Assembly (NCBI GenBank): GCA_964345235.1
Contig: CAYFQE010000011.1
Span: 1 to 37,186, forward strand
DNA length: 37,186 nucleotides
From: Scatomorpha sp964345235
GTDB taxonomy: Bacteria > Bacillota > Clostridia > Oscillospirales > Oscillospiraceae
Reading direction: 5' to 3'
This document shows positions 7,941 through 14,114 of this stretch, piece after piece. The notes under the pieces are model-generated. The model was not told where the DNA came from, did not search any database, and worked only from the letters and a program-made list of their open reading frames with translations. Each line of letters starts with the position of its first letter. Within the stretch, counting starts at the first letter, position 1. Position numbers and translations under genes: made by a program.

Positions 7941-8549
7941 ATGCCCGAAAAAGATATGTGGAAAAGCGTAAACTTCGCGCTCACAATGGCCTTTATGGGA
8001 GATGTTATGCGCGACAGTGAGGACGGACGCGAAAAGGACATTAAGCTTCTCGGCATTAAGACAGAGCTGGGAGCTCGGGTAAGCTCGCTGATAGCGAGTA
8101 GGAGTGAAGAGAGAAGCGCCGAAAGCCGCGAAAAAGCCGAAGCTCTAAGCGGAATGCTCGTTTTGTCCATGCTCTGTTTGCTTATAAAGCGTACGGAAGG
8201 CGCTAAAGTTACAGGCGAGGAGATATTTGACTATCTTGACGAAAATCTCGACCTCGACATGGGGCAGAGTGCGTTAAAAGTGCTTAAATCCGATGAGGAA
8301 GAGATAAGAGAAGCCATAAAAAAGAGCATGAAGAGTCTTATTCTCATGGGACTTAAAACCGAGAACATGACCGATGTGCTCCACCTCTTCAAAGCACTGG
8401 CAGGGCTTTCGAGGCTTGCCGAGGAGGCTCTCGTGGAGCTTGAAGAATTTAAAGAGCTTAAAATCGGCGCCACAGCCGCTGAACTAGGCGAGCTCGCGCT
8501 CGATGCGAGCGAGATGGCGAGGGCCGAAATTGAAAAAGGCGGCAAATAG
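7941..8549 (+). CDS. Uncharacterised helical protein, 202 residues
   Basis: I do not recognise this protein. It has a good Shine-Dalgarno (GGAGGTGGAG) before ATG 7941 and follows the EEP gene by 14 bases, so it is the last gene of the polymer operon before a strong terminator. It is rich in Ala, Leu, Glu and Lys and is predicted to be almost wholly alpha-helical. There is one moderately hydrophobic stretch near residues 70-80 (MLVLSMLCLLI) and no signal peptide. The C-terminal third resembles an amphipathic bundle or short coiled coil. A scaffold or regulator role is possible, but nothing in the sequence proves it. Confidence 0.7.
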   Translation: MPEKDMWKSVNFALTMAFMGDVMRDSEDGREKDIKLLGIKTELGARVSSLIASRSEERSAESREKAEALSGMLVLSMLCLLIKRTEGAKVTGEEIFDYLDENLDLDMGQSALKVLKSDEEEIREAIKKSMKSLILMGLKTENMTDVLHLFKALAGLSRLAEEALVELEEFKELKIGATAAELGELALDASEMARAEIEKGGK

Positions 8550-8570
8550 CGGAAAATATAGGCAATATAA

Positions 8571-8604
8571 AAACGGAGAAGACTATAATCTTCTCCGTTT
8601 CATT
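8571..8604. terminator. Bidirectional intrinsic terminator between convergent genes
   Basis: A perfect 12-base inverted repeat (AAACGGAGAAGA ... TCTTCTCCGTTT) has a 6-base loop. A and T runs on the two sides let it end both the forward polymer operon and the reverse gene ending at 8618. Confidence 0.88.
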
Positions 8605-8617
8605 ATTTAAAATTTAT

Positions 8618-9535
8618 CTAAAGTTTATTAATCATTATCTTTTTAATCTCATCATACTCTTCTTTGGTTATTATTTCCTCATCAAGAAGTTTTTTAATAT
8701 TCCTCATCTCATCAACGAAAGATTTTTTCGGCTTCCACCATTTTTTGTTTTTCTTTGACTCTTCAGTTGCAAGCGTTATCTCTTCCACATCGGCAACATA
8801 CTTATCATCGGTATATCCAAACTTTGCTTCGTCAAGAGCGCCCACCAATCTTAAGCCCATAGGACGCATCATTACAAAGGTGAGAACGGCAGAGACTGCG
8901 CCGCCAACGATGGGTACCAGTTTTGCCACAGTCTTAGCAAATATCTCTTTTGTCATTTTAATGCCGATATATTTGACTATGTTTTTAATAATCGGATATA
9001 AAAGGGTCTTAGTCAAAGCAACCTTAGGTAGTCTTTTCATGACTTCGACACTAAGCCGAGCGGCAAGGACTCTCACACCTGCGGAGGCGCCGGAGACTCC
9101 AAACATCGAACCGCAGTATAAAATAAATTCCCCGGATACTTTTTCTGAGTTAAGCTTGCTGTCTTTCCATAGATTTTCTTCTCCGTAAAGATAGGCTATT
9201 TTCTGGGCCATATGCATTGCAAACCCGTAAAACTGAGCGGTGTCTGCCGAAATTGTCAAAGGCAAGGCGAGACCGCCGGGCATTCCTGCAAAGAAAGACA
9301 AGATTGCTGATTTTGTTGTGTCTTTTAAAATCAAGTTTCGCGCAATTTTATAAAGCTCATCTCTATCTACTCCGGCCTCCACGGGACCTTCTGATATGAT
9401 TCTTTCTTTTAGATTTTCGTCTTTGCTCTCGAAGATCGAGAGTAAAAATGTATCTCGGTCAACCTTGACCACAGGTAATTTAAGTAGGGCTTCTATTGTC
9501 TGCAATACTTCCGTTTCGCTTTTATGTTCCGACAT
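8618..9535 (-). CDS. EcsC-like protein with C-terminal SHOCT motif
   Basis: The 305-residue product is supported by an AGGAGG 8 bases before its ATG. The middle (about 75-235) has glycine-rich amphipathic and hydrophobic segments: GMPGGLALPLTISADTAQFYG, MFGVSGASAGV and LVPIVGGAVSAVLTFVMM. That pattern is typical of EcsC-family membrane-associated proteins. Residues 276-304 (IKKLLDEEIITKEEYDEIKK) are a textbook SHOCT motif, a short amphipathic C-terminal unit found on many membrane or secreted proteins. No catalytic motif is visible. Its function is unknown; EcsC relatives are linked to membrane association and stress, but a specific role would be a guess. It appears to form its own transcription unit. 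Confidence 0.65.
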   Translation of the reverse strand: MSEHKSETEVLQTIEALLKLPVVKVDRDTFLLSIFESKDENLKERIISEGPVEAGVDRDELYKIARNLILKDTTKSAILSFFAGMPGGLALPLTISADTAQFYGFAMHMAQKIAYLYGEENLWKDSKLNSEKVSGEFILYCGSMFGVSGASAGVRVLAARLSVEVMKRLPKVALTKTLLYPIIKNIVKYIGIKMTKEIFAKTVAKLVPIVGGAVSAVLTFVMMRPMGLRLVGALDEAKFGYTDDKYVADVEEITLATEESKKNKKWWKPKKSFVDEMRNIKKLLDEEIITKEEYDEIKKIMINKL

Positions 9536-9609
9536 GGCTTTTCCTCCTAATTTTTTATTAAAACAATTTTAAATGAGTGACAGGTACTAAAGCAAGGTGT
9601 TTGATAAGC

Positions 9610-9885
9610 TTACTTCTTTTTAAAGCACAGAGAAAATATTAGTGGCAACAGATGTAGCCTCTTCATTTTCTTTTGAGCTATTGCGGGTGTATATATAGGA
9701 TTTGTTGCCGTTACATTTCCGTTCGGCTCAACTATAAACTGCCCCGGTTCGATTAGAGGGTCATAAGGGTTTTCACCCAGGCGCTTGGTATTGAGAATTA
9801 TGTTTTCTCCGTCTATCCAATAGCCGACGGGAAATCGGGTAAAACCCCTTTTTAAATAAAACTTTATTGCTTCTTCTACTGTCAT
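9610..9885 (-). CDS. Unknown 91-residue protein downstream of the VWA gene
   Basis: The start at ATG 9885 lies four bases after the VWA stop codon, with AGGAA inside the end of that gene as ribosome-binding site. A longer upstream frame in this register is only a shadow of the VWA gene. The product begins MTVEEAIKFYLKRGF and contains FPVGYWIDGENIILNTKR and PGQFIVEPNGNVTATNPI, suggesting a small alpha-plus-beta fold with a basic, partly hydrophobic tail. It has no signal peptide. The spacing implies translational coupling with the VWA protein. I do not recognise the family; a small partner or immunity-like protein is speculation. Confidence 0.6.
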   Translation of the reverse strand: MTVEEAIKFYLKRGFTRFPVGYWIDGENIILNTKRLGENPYDPLIEPGQFIVEPNGNVTATNPIYTPAIAQKKMKRLHLLPLIFSLCFKKK

Positions 9886-9889
9886 TTTC

Positions 9890-10540
9890 TTATTTCCTGC
9901 CGCCGCGTTTTTTATAGTCTTCTTTAATCTCTTCGTCCCAGTCATTTGAAAGCTTGCCGCAAGTGCGCAAACCGGCGATGGCGTTGCCCATAACCTTGAA
10001 GTTGAGCCCGACACCGGCGCTGTCGGCATGAAAGTTCTGCGCACGGTCTGCGGAAATTCCGAAATTTGACGCAGTTTCGACGGCATCGATGTTTGCCCCA
10101 AGGAAGATAAACTCCCAGCCGCTTTTTTTCTGTTTTTCAATCATGGTCTTTACTTTTTTTGCGGAATACTCGCGGCTCGAATTTTCCATACCGTCGGTGA
10201 TGATTACGAATATAACATTTTCGGCGCGGTACTCGGGAGCCGTGTTCTTTTGCACCGCCGCAATTTTGTTTATCGTTCTGCCGATGGCGTCGATAAGAGC
10301 GGTGGAGCCGCCGACCCAGTATTCCTTTTCGCTCAAAGGGCTTACAGCCTTGATGTCGATGCGGTCGTGCAGGAGCTCATAGTTGTTGTCGAAGAGTGCG
10401 GTTGTTATGCGGCACTCGCCGGGAAGCGCCTGCTGTTTTTGAAGCATCGAGTTAAAACCGCCTATCGTGTCGGCCTCGAGACCGCTCATGGAGCCGCTTT
10501 TGTCTAAAATAAATACGAGTTCACTTAAATTATTGTTCAT
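9890..10540 (-). CDS. VWA-domain protein with intact MIDAS (TerY-like, cytoplasmic)
   Basis: The 216-residue product is essentially one von Willebrand factor A domain with a short basic tail (KKRGGRK). The metal-ion-dependent adhesion site is complete: D13-K-S15-G-S17, T80 in GGSTALIDA and D116 in ITDGMENSS. There is no signal peptide or transmembrane segment, so it should act in the cytoplasm as a metal-dependent protein-binding module. A strong AGGAGG precedes the ATG. It lies between the macro-domain gene upstream (125-base gap holding two palindromes) and the 91-residue gene downstream. Cytoplasmic VWA proteins of this size are often linked to stress or phosphorylation modules; the partner here is unknown. 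Confidence 0.85.
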   Translation of the reverse strand: MNNNLSELVFILDKSGSMSGLEADTIGGFNSMLQKQQALPGECRITTALFDNNYELLHDRIDIKAVSPLSEKEYWVGGSTALIDAIGRTINKIAAVQKNTAPEYRAENVIFVIITDGMENSSREYSAKKVKTMIEKQKKSGWEFIFLGANIDAVETASNFGISADRAQNFHADSAGVGLNFKVMGNAIAGLRTCGKLSNDWDEEIKEDYKKRGGRK

Positions 10541-10552
10541 TGATTGTTTCCT

Positions 10553-10574
10553 CCTTAAGTATTGTGACTTAAGG
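10553..10574. promoter_or_regulatory. Perfect 8-bp palindrome overlapping the VWA ribosome-binding site
   Basis: CCTTAAGT and ACTTAAGG flank the six bases ATTGTG, 12 bases before the VWA start codon. The repeat contains part of the Shine-Dalgarno region, so it could be an operator or an RNA hairpin limiting VWA translation. There is no T-run, so it is not a terminator. Confidence 0.5.
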
Positions 10575-10598
10575 ATAGCATTTTAAAAAGAACAAATG

Positions 10599-10615
10599 GT
10601 CGCTTTAAAAGCGAC
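10599..10615. promoter_or_regulatory. Second perfect palindrome upstream of the VWA gene
   Basis: GTCGCTTT and AAAGCGAC are separated by one base. It stands 24 bases from the first palindrome. It could be a weak terminator for the macro gene or an operator; the downstream sequence on the minus strand lacks an immediate U-run. Confidence 0.4.
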
Positions 10616-10665
10616 AAATATTTATCTAAAAATCTATAGTGAGTCTTCTATTTCGACAGAGCTTT

Positions 10666-11676
10666 TTATTCGCTCCAAGCTCCCAACGGTTGCTGGTCGA
10701 AGTCAAATAGAACAGTATTTATCTCAATAATATTGTATTTTCCGGTTTTTATGAAGTATTCTACAATTAAGTCGGACTTTATGCTTGGAGAAAGAGCATA
10801 ACCGGCGCGCTTTAAAAGGTCTTCCGTTTCGTCTATTGAAAGCTCCAGCGCAACGGCAAGGGCGAGTATGGTGCGCTTGCTTGGCGTATAGTCTTTTTGA
10901 CTTCGTATTTTAGAAAAGAGCTTCCTGTCGATATTGGCGCGCTTATAGACCTCTACTTCGTCTTTGCCCTTTGCATCAATCAATCGGAAAAGCGTTTCGG
11001 AGAAAGATTCGTCAAGCTTAAAAAAATCCTTATCAAGGGGCTTCGGTACGCCGCGCAGAGGAGCACCGCCGATACCAACGGGTCTTACCGATTCAAGAAA
11101 CTCTGCAGCTCTTTCGGCAAGACTGTGGCGGGAAAACTTATAATCTTCCACATAGTGCTCGTCAATATAGCTTTTAACCTCGTATAAAAGCTCTTCGCTG
11201 ACAGAGAGCGCCGACTTGTCGAAGACCACGAGATATATGTCCATATCGTGCTCTGAGAGAAAGCTTCTGAATGCTTCGGTCGCAACACAAAAAGCCTCTT
11301 TCTTTGGATATCCGTATGCGCCGCTAGAGAGAAGCGGAAAAGCAATGCTTTTACACTTTTTCTCTAAAGCCAAATTTAGGCTGTTTGTATAAGCCGAGCG
11401 CAGAAGCTCTTCCTCGCCGCTCTTGCCGTCTTTGTATATAGGGCCTGCGGCGTGGATTATATATTTTGCCGAAAGAGCGAAAGCCGGAGTTGCGACAGCC
11501 TCGCCTGTTTTTATGGGCGCAAGCTTTTCGCAGGCTGTCTTTAACTTTTTTTCACCTGCGGCATTGAAAACAGCGCCACAAACGCCTCCGCCGATTTTAA
11601 GCTCGGTGTTGGCGGCGTTTACGATTGCGTGAACCTTCATTTTCGTAATGTCGTTGCGGACTATTGAAAAAGGCAT
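10666..11676 (-). CDS. Macro-domain protein (ADP-ribose binding/deacylase type) with C-terminal HTH-like region
   Basis: The 336-residue protein has an N-terminal macro domain (about 1-165). It shows IVNAANTELKIGGGVCGAVF (N20, N23 and the G29-G31 loop) and the distal-ribose loop PLLSSGAYGYP (S118-Y121), residues used by O-acetyl-ADP-ribose deacetylases and ADP-ribosyl hydrolases. A linker follows, then a C-terminal helical region (about 235-336) with YKRANIDRKLFSKIR and RTILALAVALELSIDETEDLL, which resembles a XRE-type helix-turn-helix, and a conserved-looking tail (KYNIIEINTVLFDFDQ). GGAGG precedes the ATG. The fusion suggests an ADP-ribose-sensing regulator or a deacylase with a protein-binding tail. 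The VWA gene follows on the same strand. Confidence 0.85.
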   Translation of the reverse strand: MPFSIVRNDITKMKVHAIVNAANTELKIGGGVCGAVFNAAGEKKLKTACEKLAPIKTGEAVATPAFALSAKYIIHAAGPIYKDGKSGEEELLRSAYTNSLNLALEKKCKSIAFPLLSSGAYGYPKKEAFCVATEAFRSFLSEHDMDIYLVVFDKSALSVSEELLYEVKSYIDEHYVEDYKFSRHSLAERAAEFLESVRPVGIGGAPLRGVPKPLDKDFFKLDESFSETLFRLIDAKGKDEVEVYKRANIDRKLFSKIRSQKDYTPSKRTILALAVALELSIDETEDLLKRAGYALSPSIKSDLIVEYFIKTGKYNIIEINTVLFDFDQQPLGAWSE

Positions 11677-12006
11677 TTTTGCGCCTCCTTATTTAAATTT
11701 AAGCCGATGCCTGATTTTAGCATATATTCAAGGTTTTTACGACTGAAAATTGAGAGGTGAAAACTCACCGGATTTTAATTCGTATGGTGCCAATGAAAAA
11801 TGCGAAACCCGAAACTTATGTGCCTAATTTTAGCTTACCGATTTATACAATCCGCAAAGCTACGATAATTACTTGCCCGCCCTGTGCAAGGGAGGGTGGC
11901 ACGGCGTAAGCCGTGACGGGAGGGTTGAAAAACTGAAAGTTTCCTCTGTCCACATACACAAGTGAGGCATCGCTTGGCCGTTCAGACGCTATTTTATATT
12001 CACAAA
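11677..12006. other. 330-base intergenic region holding one stem-loop repeat
   Basis: No coding frame is convincing here. It holds the AT-rich upstream region of the macro gene, with TAAAAT-like hexamers on the minus strand near 11720 but no good -35, and the stem-loop repeat at 11872-11932. I see nothing else that I can support. Confidence 0.5.
11872..11932 (+). repeat. Stem-loop intergenic repeat, copy A
   Basis: This matches 26967-27027 over about 60 bases with few differences (shared CAAGGGAGGGTGG / TAAGGGAGGGTGG, ACGGCGTA-GCCGTGACGGGAGGGTTGA). It contains the hairpin ACGGCGTAAGCCGT. This family of CCTCCCTGTG...GGGTTG repeats is common between genes in gut Clostridia; that remark is from general knowledge, not from this window. 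Confidence 0.8.
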
Positions 12007-12501
12007 TCATCTTTCCAGCAGCATTTCCAGCTCGGAAATTTCCCCGCCGGGGACATTTTGGCTTAGCTTATGGCCCGTGAAGGAAAAGCCTATGCGCTCA
12101 TAAAAACCGATTGCGTTTTGGTTCCCCTCGAGCACAAACAAAACGACGGAAGAGGATGGCAAAAGTTCAAGGCATTTATTCAGCAGAGCCTTGCCTATCC
12201 CGCACCTTTGATTTTTTTGCAGAACATACAGAGCCACAAGTTCGGAAGAAGGTTTGACGCTCGAAAAATCTCTGGATTCGGGAAGGTAGTTGGCAAAGCC
12301 GACAACCTCGCCCTCGGCAACGGCAACAAGTGTGTTTTGCGGAAATTTTAAAGCGAAGCGTTCGCATTTTTCCAAACTTCTGCCGTCTAAAAATTCCTGC
12401 GGCATGAGTCCTGTATAAGTTTCGTTCCAGGAAGTGTAGTGAACAAAGGCCTTGCCTCTTATTTCGTCATCGCTATGAGCCTCTTTTATAATACAGTTCA
12501 T
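12007..12501 (-). CDS. GNAT family N-acetyltransferase
   Basis: With the start at the second ATG (12501), which has GAGG eight bases upstream, the product is 164 residues; the ATG at 12522 has no ribosome-binding site. The GNAT fold is clear: an N-terminal strand with CIIKEAHSDDEI, a central VAEGEVVGFANYL strand, the acetyl-CoA pyrophosphate loop QKNQRCGIGKALL (Q-x-x-x-x-GIGKAL), and the final ENQNAIGFYERIGF motif. It transfers an acetyl group from acetyl-CoA to an amine of an unknown small molecule or protein. It is transcribed away from rplT behind that operon's terminator, as a single gene. Confidence 0.85.
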   Translation of the reverse strand: MNCIIKEAHSDDEIRGKAFVHYTSWNETYTGLMPQEFLDGRSLEKCERFALKFPQNTLVAVAEGEVVGFANYLPESRDFSSVKPSSELVALYVLQKNQRCGIGKALLNKCLELLPSSSVVLFVLEGNQNAIGFYERIGFSFTGHKLSQNVPGGEISELEMLLER

Positions 12502-12570
12502 TGTTACGCCTCGATAAAACATGTTTTTATCTTTTATATACCGCTGATTTTATCATACATCAGTTTATGC

Positions 12571-12626
12571 AAAAAAAGAAACCTCGGCGACTGTTTTAGC
12601 GGAGTGTCCGCAACAGCGCCAAGGCG
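12571..12626 (-). terminator. Intrinsic terminator of the infC-rpmI-rplT operon
   Basis: On the minus strand CCTTGGCGCTGTTGCGGA and TCCGCTAAAACAGTCGCCGAGG form a long, slightly imperfect stem, followed by TTTCTTTTTTT. It lies about 30 bases after the rplT stop codon. Confidence 0.85.
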
Positions 12627-12654
12627 TTTTCTTTTATATTTTGTGCTCTGTAGC

Positions 12655-13008
12655 TTAAAGAGCAGCCTTTGCCTTTTCGCAGAGTGCGGTGAAGGCTTCG
12701 GGGTTGTGAATGGCTGTCTCCGAGAGCATTTTTCTGTTCATCTCGATGCCGGCGAGGGTGAGACCGTGCATGAAAGTGGAATAGTTCATTCCGTTCAGCT
12801 TGCAGGCGGCTGAAATGCGGCTTATCCAAAGGCGACGAAAGTCTCTCTTCCTCTGCTTGCGGCCGACGTAGGCGTAAACGCCCGACTTCATAACCTGCTG
12901 CTTCGCCATCTTGAAGTGGCGAGACTTATTCCCCCAATAACCCTTTGCCAGGCCTAAAACTTTCTTTCTTCTGGCGCGGGTGCTTTTTGCATTTTTAATT
13001 CTGGCCAT
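12655..13008 (-). CDS. rplT: 50S ribosomal protein L20
   Basis: This is a full-length L20 of 117 residues, with the basic N-terminal arm MARIKNAKSTRARRKKVLGL and the globular C-terminal half (RRLWISRISAACKLNGMNYS). L20 is needed early in 50S assembly. In Bacillus subtilis it represses its own operon by binding the infC leader mRNA, and the leader here has a matching layout. AGGAGG lies directly before the ATG, and rpmI ends 13 bases upstream. Confidence 0.98.
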   Translation of the reverse strand: MARIKNAKSTRARRKKVLGLAKGYWGNKSRHFKMAKQQVMKSGVYAYVGRKQRKRDFRRLWISRISAACKLNGMNYSTFMHGLTLAGIEMNRKMLSETAIHNPEAFTALCEKAKAAL

Positions 13009-13021
13009 AATTATCCTCCTC

Positions 13022-13225
13022 TTACTTGTACGGAATCATGCGCTTGATGGCGATGACATTTGTAGCATCTGCATAGCCGCCCTTGCGGAGATTTCTCTTG
13101 CTTTTGGGAGTTTTTCCATGGCCGGTTGCAAGGTGGGACTTGTATGCACAAGCGCGCTTTACCTTGCCTGATTTTGTGAGACGAAATCTCTTCTTCGAAC
13201 CCGAGTGTGTCTTTACTTTAGGCAT
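13022..13225 (-). CDS. rpmI: 50S ribosomal protein L35
   Basis: The 67-residue basic protein has the family pattern MPKVKTHSGSKKRFRLTKSG and a C-terminal IKRMIPYK. It is a standard component of the large subunit. TGGAGGATG precedes the ATG. It stands between infC (39 bases upstream) and rplT in the usual bacterial order, so it is translated from the same mRNA. Confidence 0.98.
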   Translation of the reverse strand: MPKVKTHSGSKKRFRLTKSGKVKRACAYKSHLATGHGKTPKSKRNLRKGGYADATNVIAIKRMIPYK

Positions 13226-13264
13226 TGATGTTCATCCTCCAATGAATATACGGCATTAGGCCCC

Positions 13265-13849
13265 TTAGGCCTCGTTGCCTTCTTTTTCTTCTTTTTCTTC
13301 TTTTTCTTCCTGACTCTTTTTCTTTTTAAGAGCTGCCGAAGAGAGGGGCGATAGGAATATGGACATAAAGCGTCCGTCCAGCTTGGGATTTGCATCCAAG
13401 CTTGCAATATCGCTGCAGTTCTCGGCAAATTTTATGAGCAGCTCCTCTCCTACTTGAGTGTGAGCCATTTGACGGCCGCGGAATCGCACGGTGACCTTGA
13501 GTCTGTCCCCGTTTTCAAGAAACCTTCTGCCGTTGCGAAGCTTCACATTCACATCGTGGTCACCGATTCCGGGAGACATGCGAATCTCCTTTACTTCCAC
13601 TATGTGTTGCTTTTTCCTGGCTTCCTTCTCACGCTTGGATTGCTCGAAGCGGAACTTCCCATAGTCAATGAGCTTGCAGACGGGAGGATTTGCCTGCGGG
13701 GCAATCTTCACCAAATCCAAACCCACCTCATGGGCAATCTTAAGAGCCTCGTCCGCCGACATAATTCCAAGTTGCTCTCCGTTTTCGGCAATTAGACGCA
13801 GTTCGCGATCCCTTATTTCTTCATTGAGTTCATAATCCGTGCTGGCTAT
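13265..13849 (-). CDS. infC: Translation initiation factor IF-3, probable AUA start
   Basis: IF-3 binds the 30S subunit and checks start-codon pairing in the P site. The conserved N-domain starts TDYELNEEIRDRELRLI, followed by the linker KREKEARKKQ and the C-domain EIRMSPGIGDHDVNVK. The frame is open to 14053, but the family N-terminus lies at 13849. There the only ribosome-binding site, GGAGGTG, stands six bases before an ATA codon. An in-frame ATG at 13862 overlaps that site and has no Shine-Dalgarno. Rare start codons (AUU in E. coli and Bacillus) underlie IF-3 autoregulation, so AUA is plausible. The product would be 194 residues with an unusual acidic/basic tail (KKKKSQEEKEEKEEKEGNEA). 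Confidence 0.9.
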   Translation of the reverse strand: MASTDYELNEEIRDRELRLIAENGEQLGIMSADEALKIAHEVGLDLVKIAPQANPPVCKLIDYGKFRFEQSKREKEARKKQHIVEVKEIRMSPGIGDHDVNVKLRNGRRFLENGDRLKVTVRFRGRQMAHTQVGEELLIKFAENCSDIASLDANPKLDGRFMSIFLSPLSSAALKKKKSQEEKEEKEEKEGNEA

Positions 13850-13865
13850 TAAAAACACCTCCATA

Positions 13866-13995
13866 AAAAGAAAAACGAGTGCAAAAGGCACCCGCGAAAC
13901 ATCATAAAACAGCAATGCTGTCTGCTGATATTGACCTCTTCGAAAAAATCTTGAGGTGAGAGTGGCGGAGCCCTCTGCTTTATTTTGAAGCACCG
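13866..13995 (-). ncRNA. infC operon leader with attenuator (L20-leader-like)
   Basis: Between the promoter and infC the transcript runs about 140 bases with several inverted repeats. The last, CGGGTGC-CTTTT-GCACTCG, is followed by TTTTTCTTTTT just before the infC ribosome-binding site, an intrinsic terminator in attenuator position. An upstream hairpin pairs ACCTC with GAGGT. The arrangement matches the known L20/IF-3 leaders of Firmicutes, in which L20 promotes termination. I have not matched the covariance model. Confidence 0.6.
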
Positions 13996-13997
13996 GA

Positions 13998-14026
13998 ATT
14001 GTAACAGTTATTTTTGAATCTGTCAA
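13998..14026 (-). promoter_or_regulatory. Strong sigma-A promoter for infC-rpmI-rplT
   Basis: On the minus strand TTGACA (14026-14021) and TACAAT (14003-13998) are separated by exactly 17 bases. This is the best consensus match in the window and suits a ribosomal-protein operon. Confidence 0.85.
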
Positions 14027-14062
14027 GTTTTTGTGAAAAAAATTCACATTCATGCAATAATA

Positions 14063-14090
14063 TTGAAAATTTATGTGATTGTGATAAAAT
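14063..14090 (+). promoter_or_regulatory. Predicted sigma-A promoter for hprK-murB-rapZ-yvcK-whiA
   Basis: TTGAAA (14063-14068) and TAAAAT (14085-14090) have a 16-base spacer, 24 bases before the hprK start codon. It is divergent from the infC promoter, with about 36 bases between the two -35 boxes. Confidence 0.65.
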
Positions 14091-14114
14091 ATTCCAAAGC
14101 CTGGGGGTGAAACA

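Noticed and set aside
10089..10507. Forward open frames opposite the VWA gene
   Set aside because: They are antisense shadows of a gene with intact family motifs and have no ribosome-binding sites.
9610..11676. Calling the macro/VWA cluster a phage-defence system
   Set aside because: No effector (toxin, nuclease, pore-former or ADP-ribosyltransferase) is visible, so only a regulatory module is suggested.
11872..11932. Repeat as a CRISPR unit or riboswitch
   Set aside because: There are only scattered copies with no regular spacers, and it is not placed as a leader of a downstream gene.
13850..14053. N-terminal extension of infC in frame back to 14053
   Set aside because: It would cross the strong promoter and the attenuator hairpin, has no family similarity, and lacks a ribosome-binding site.
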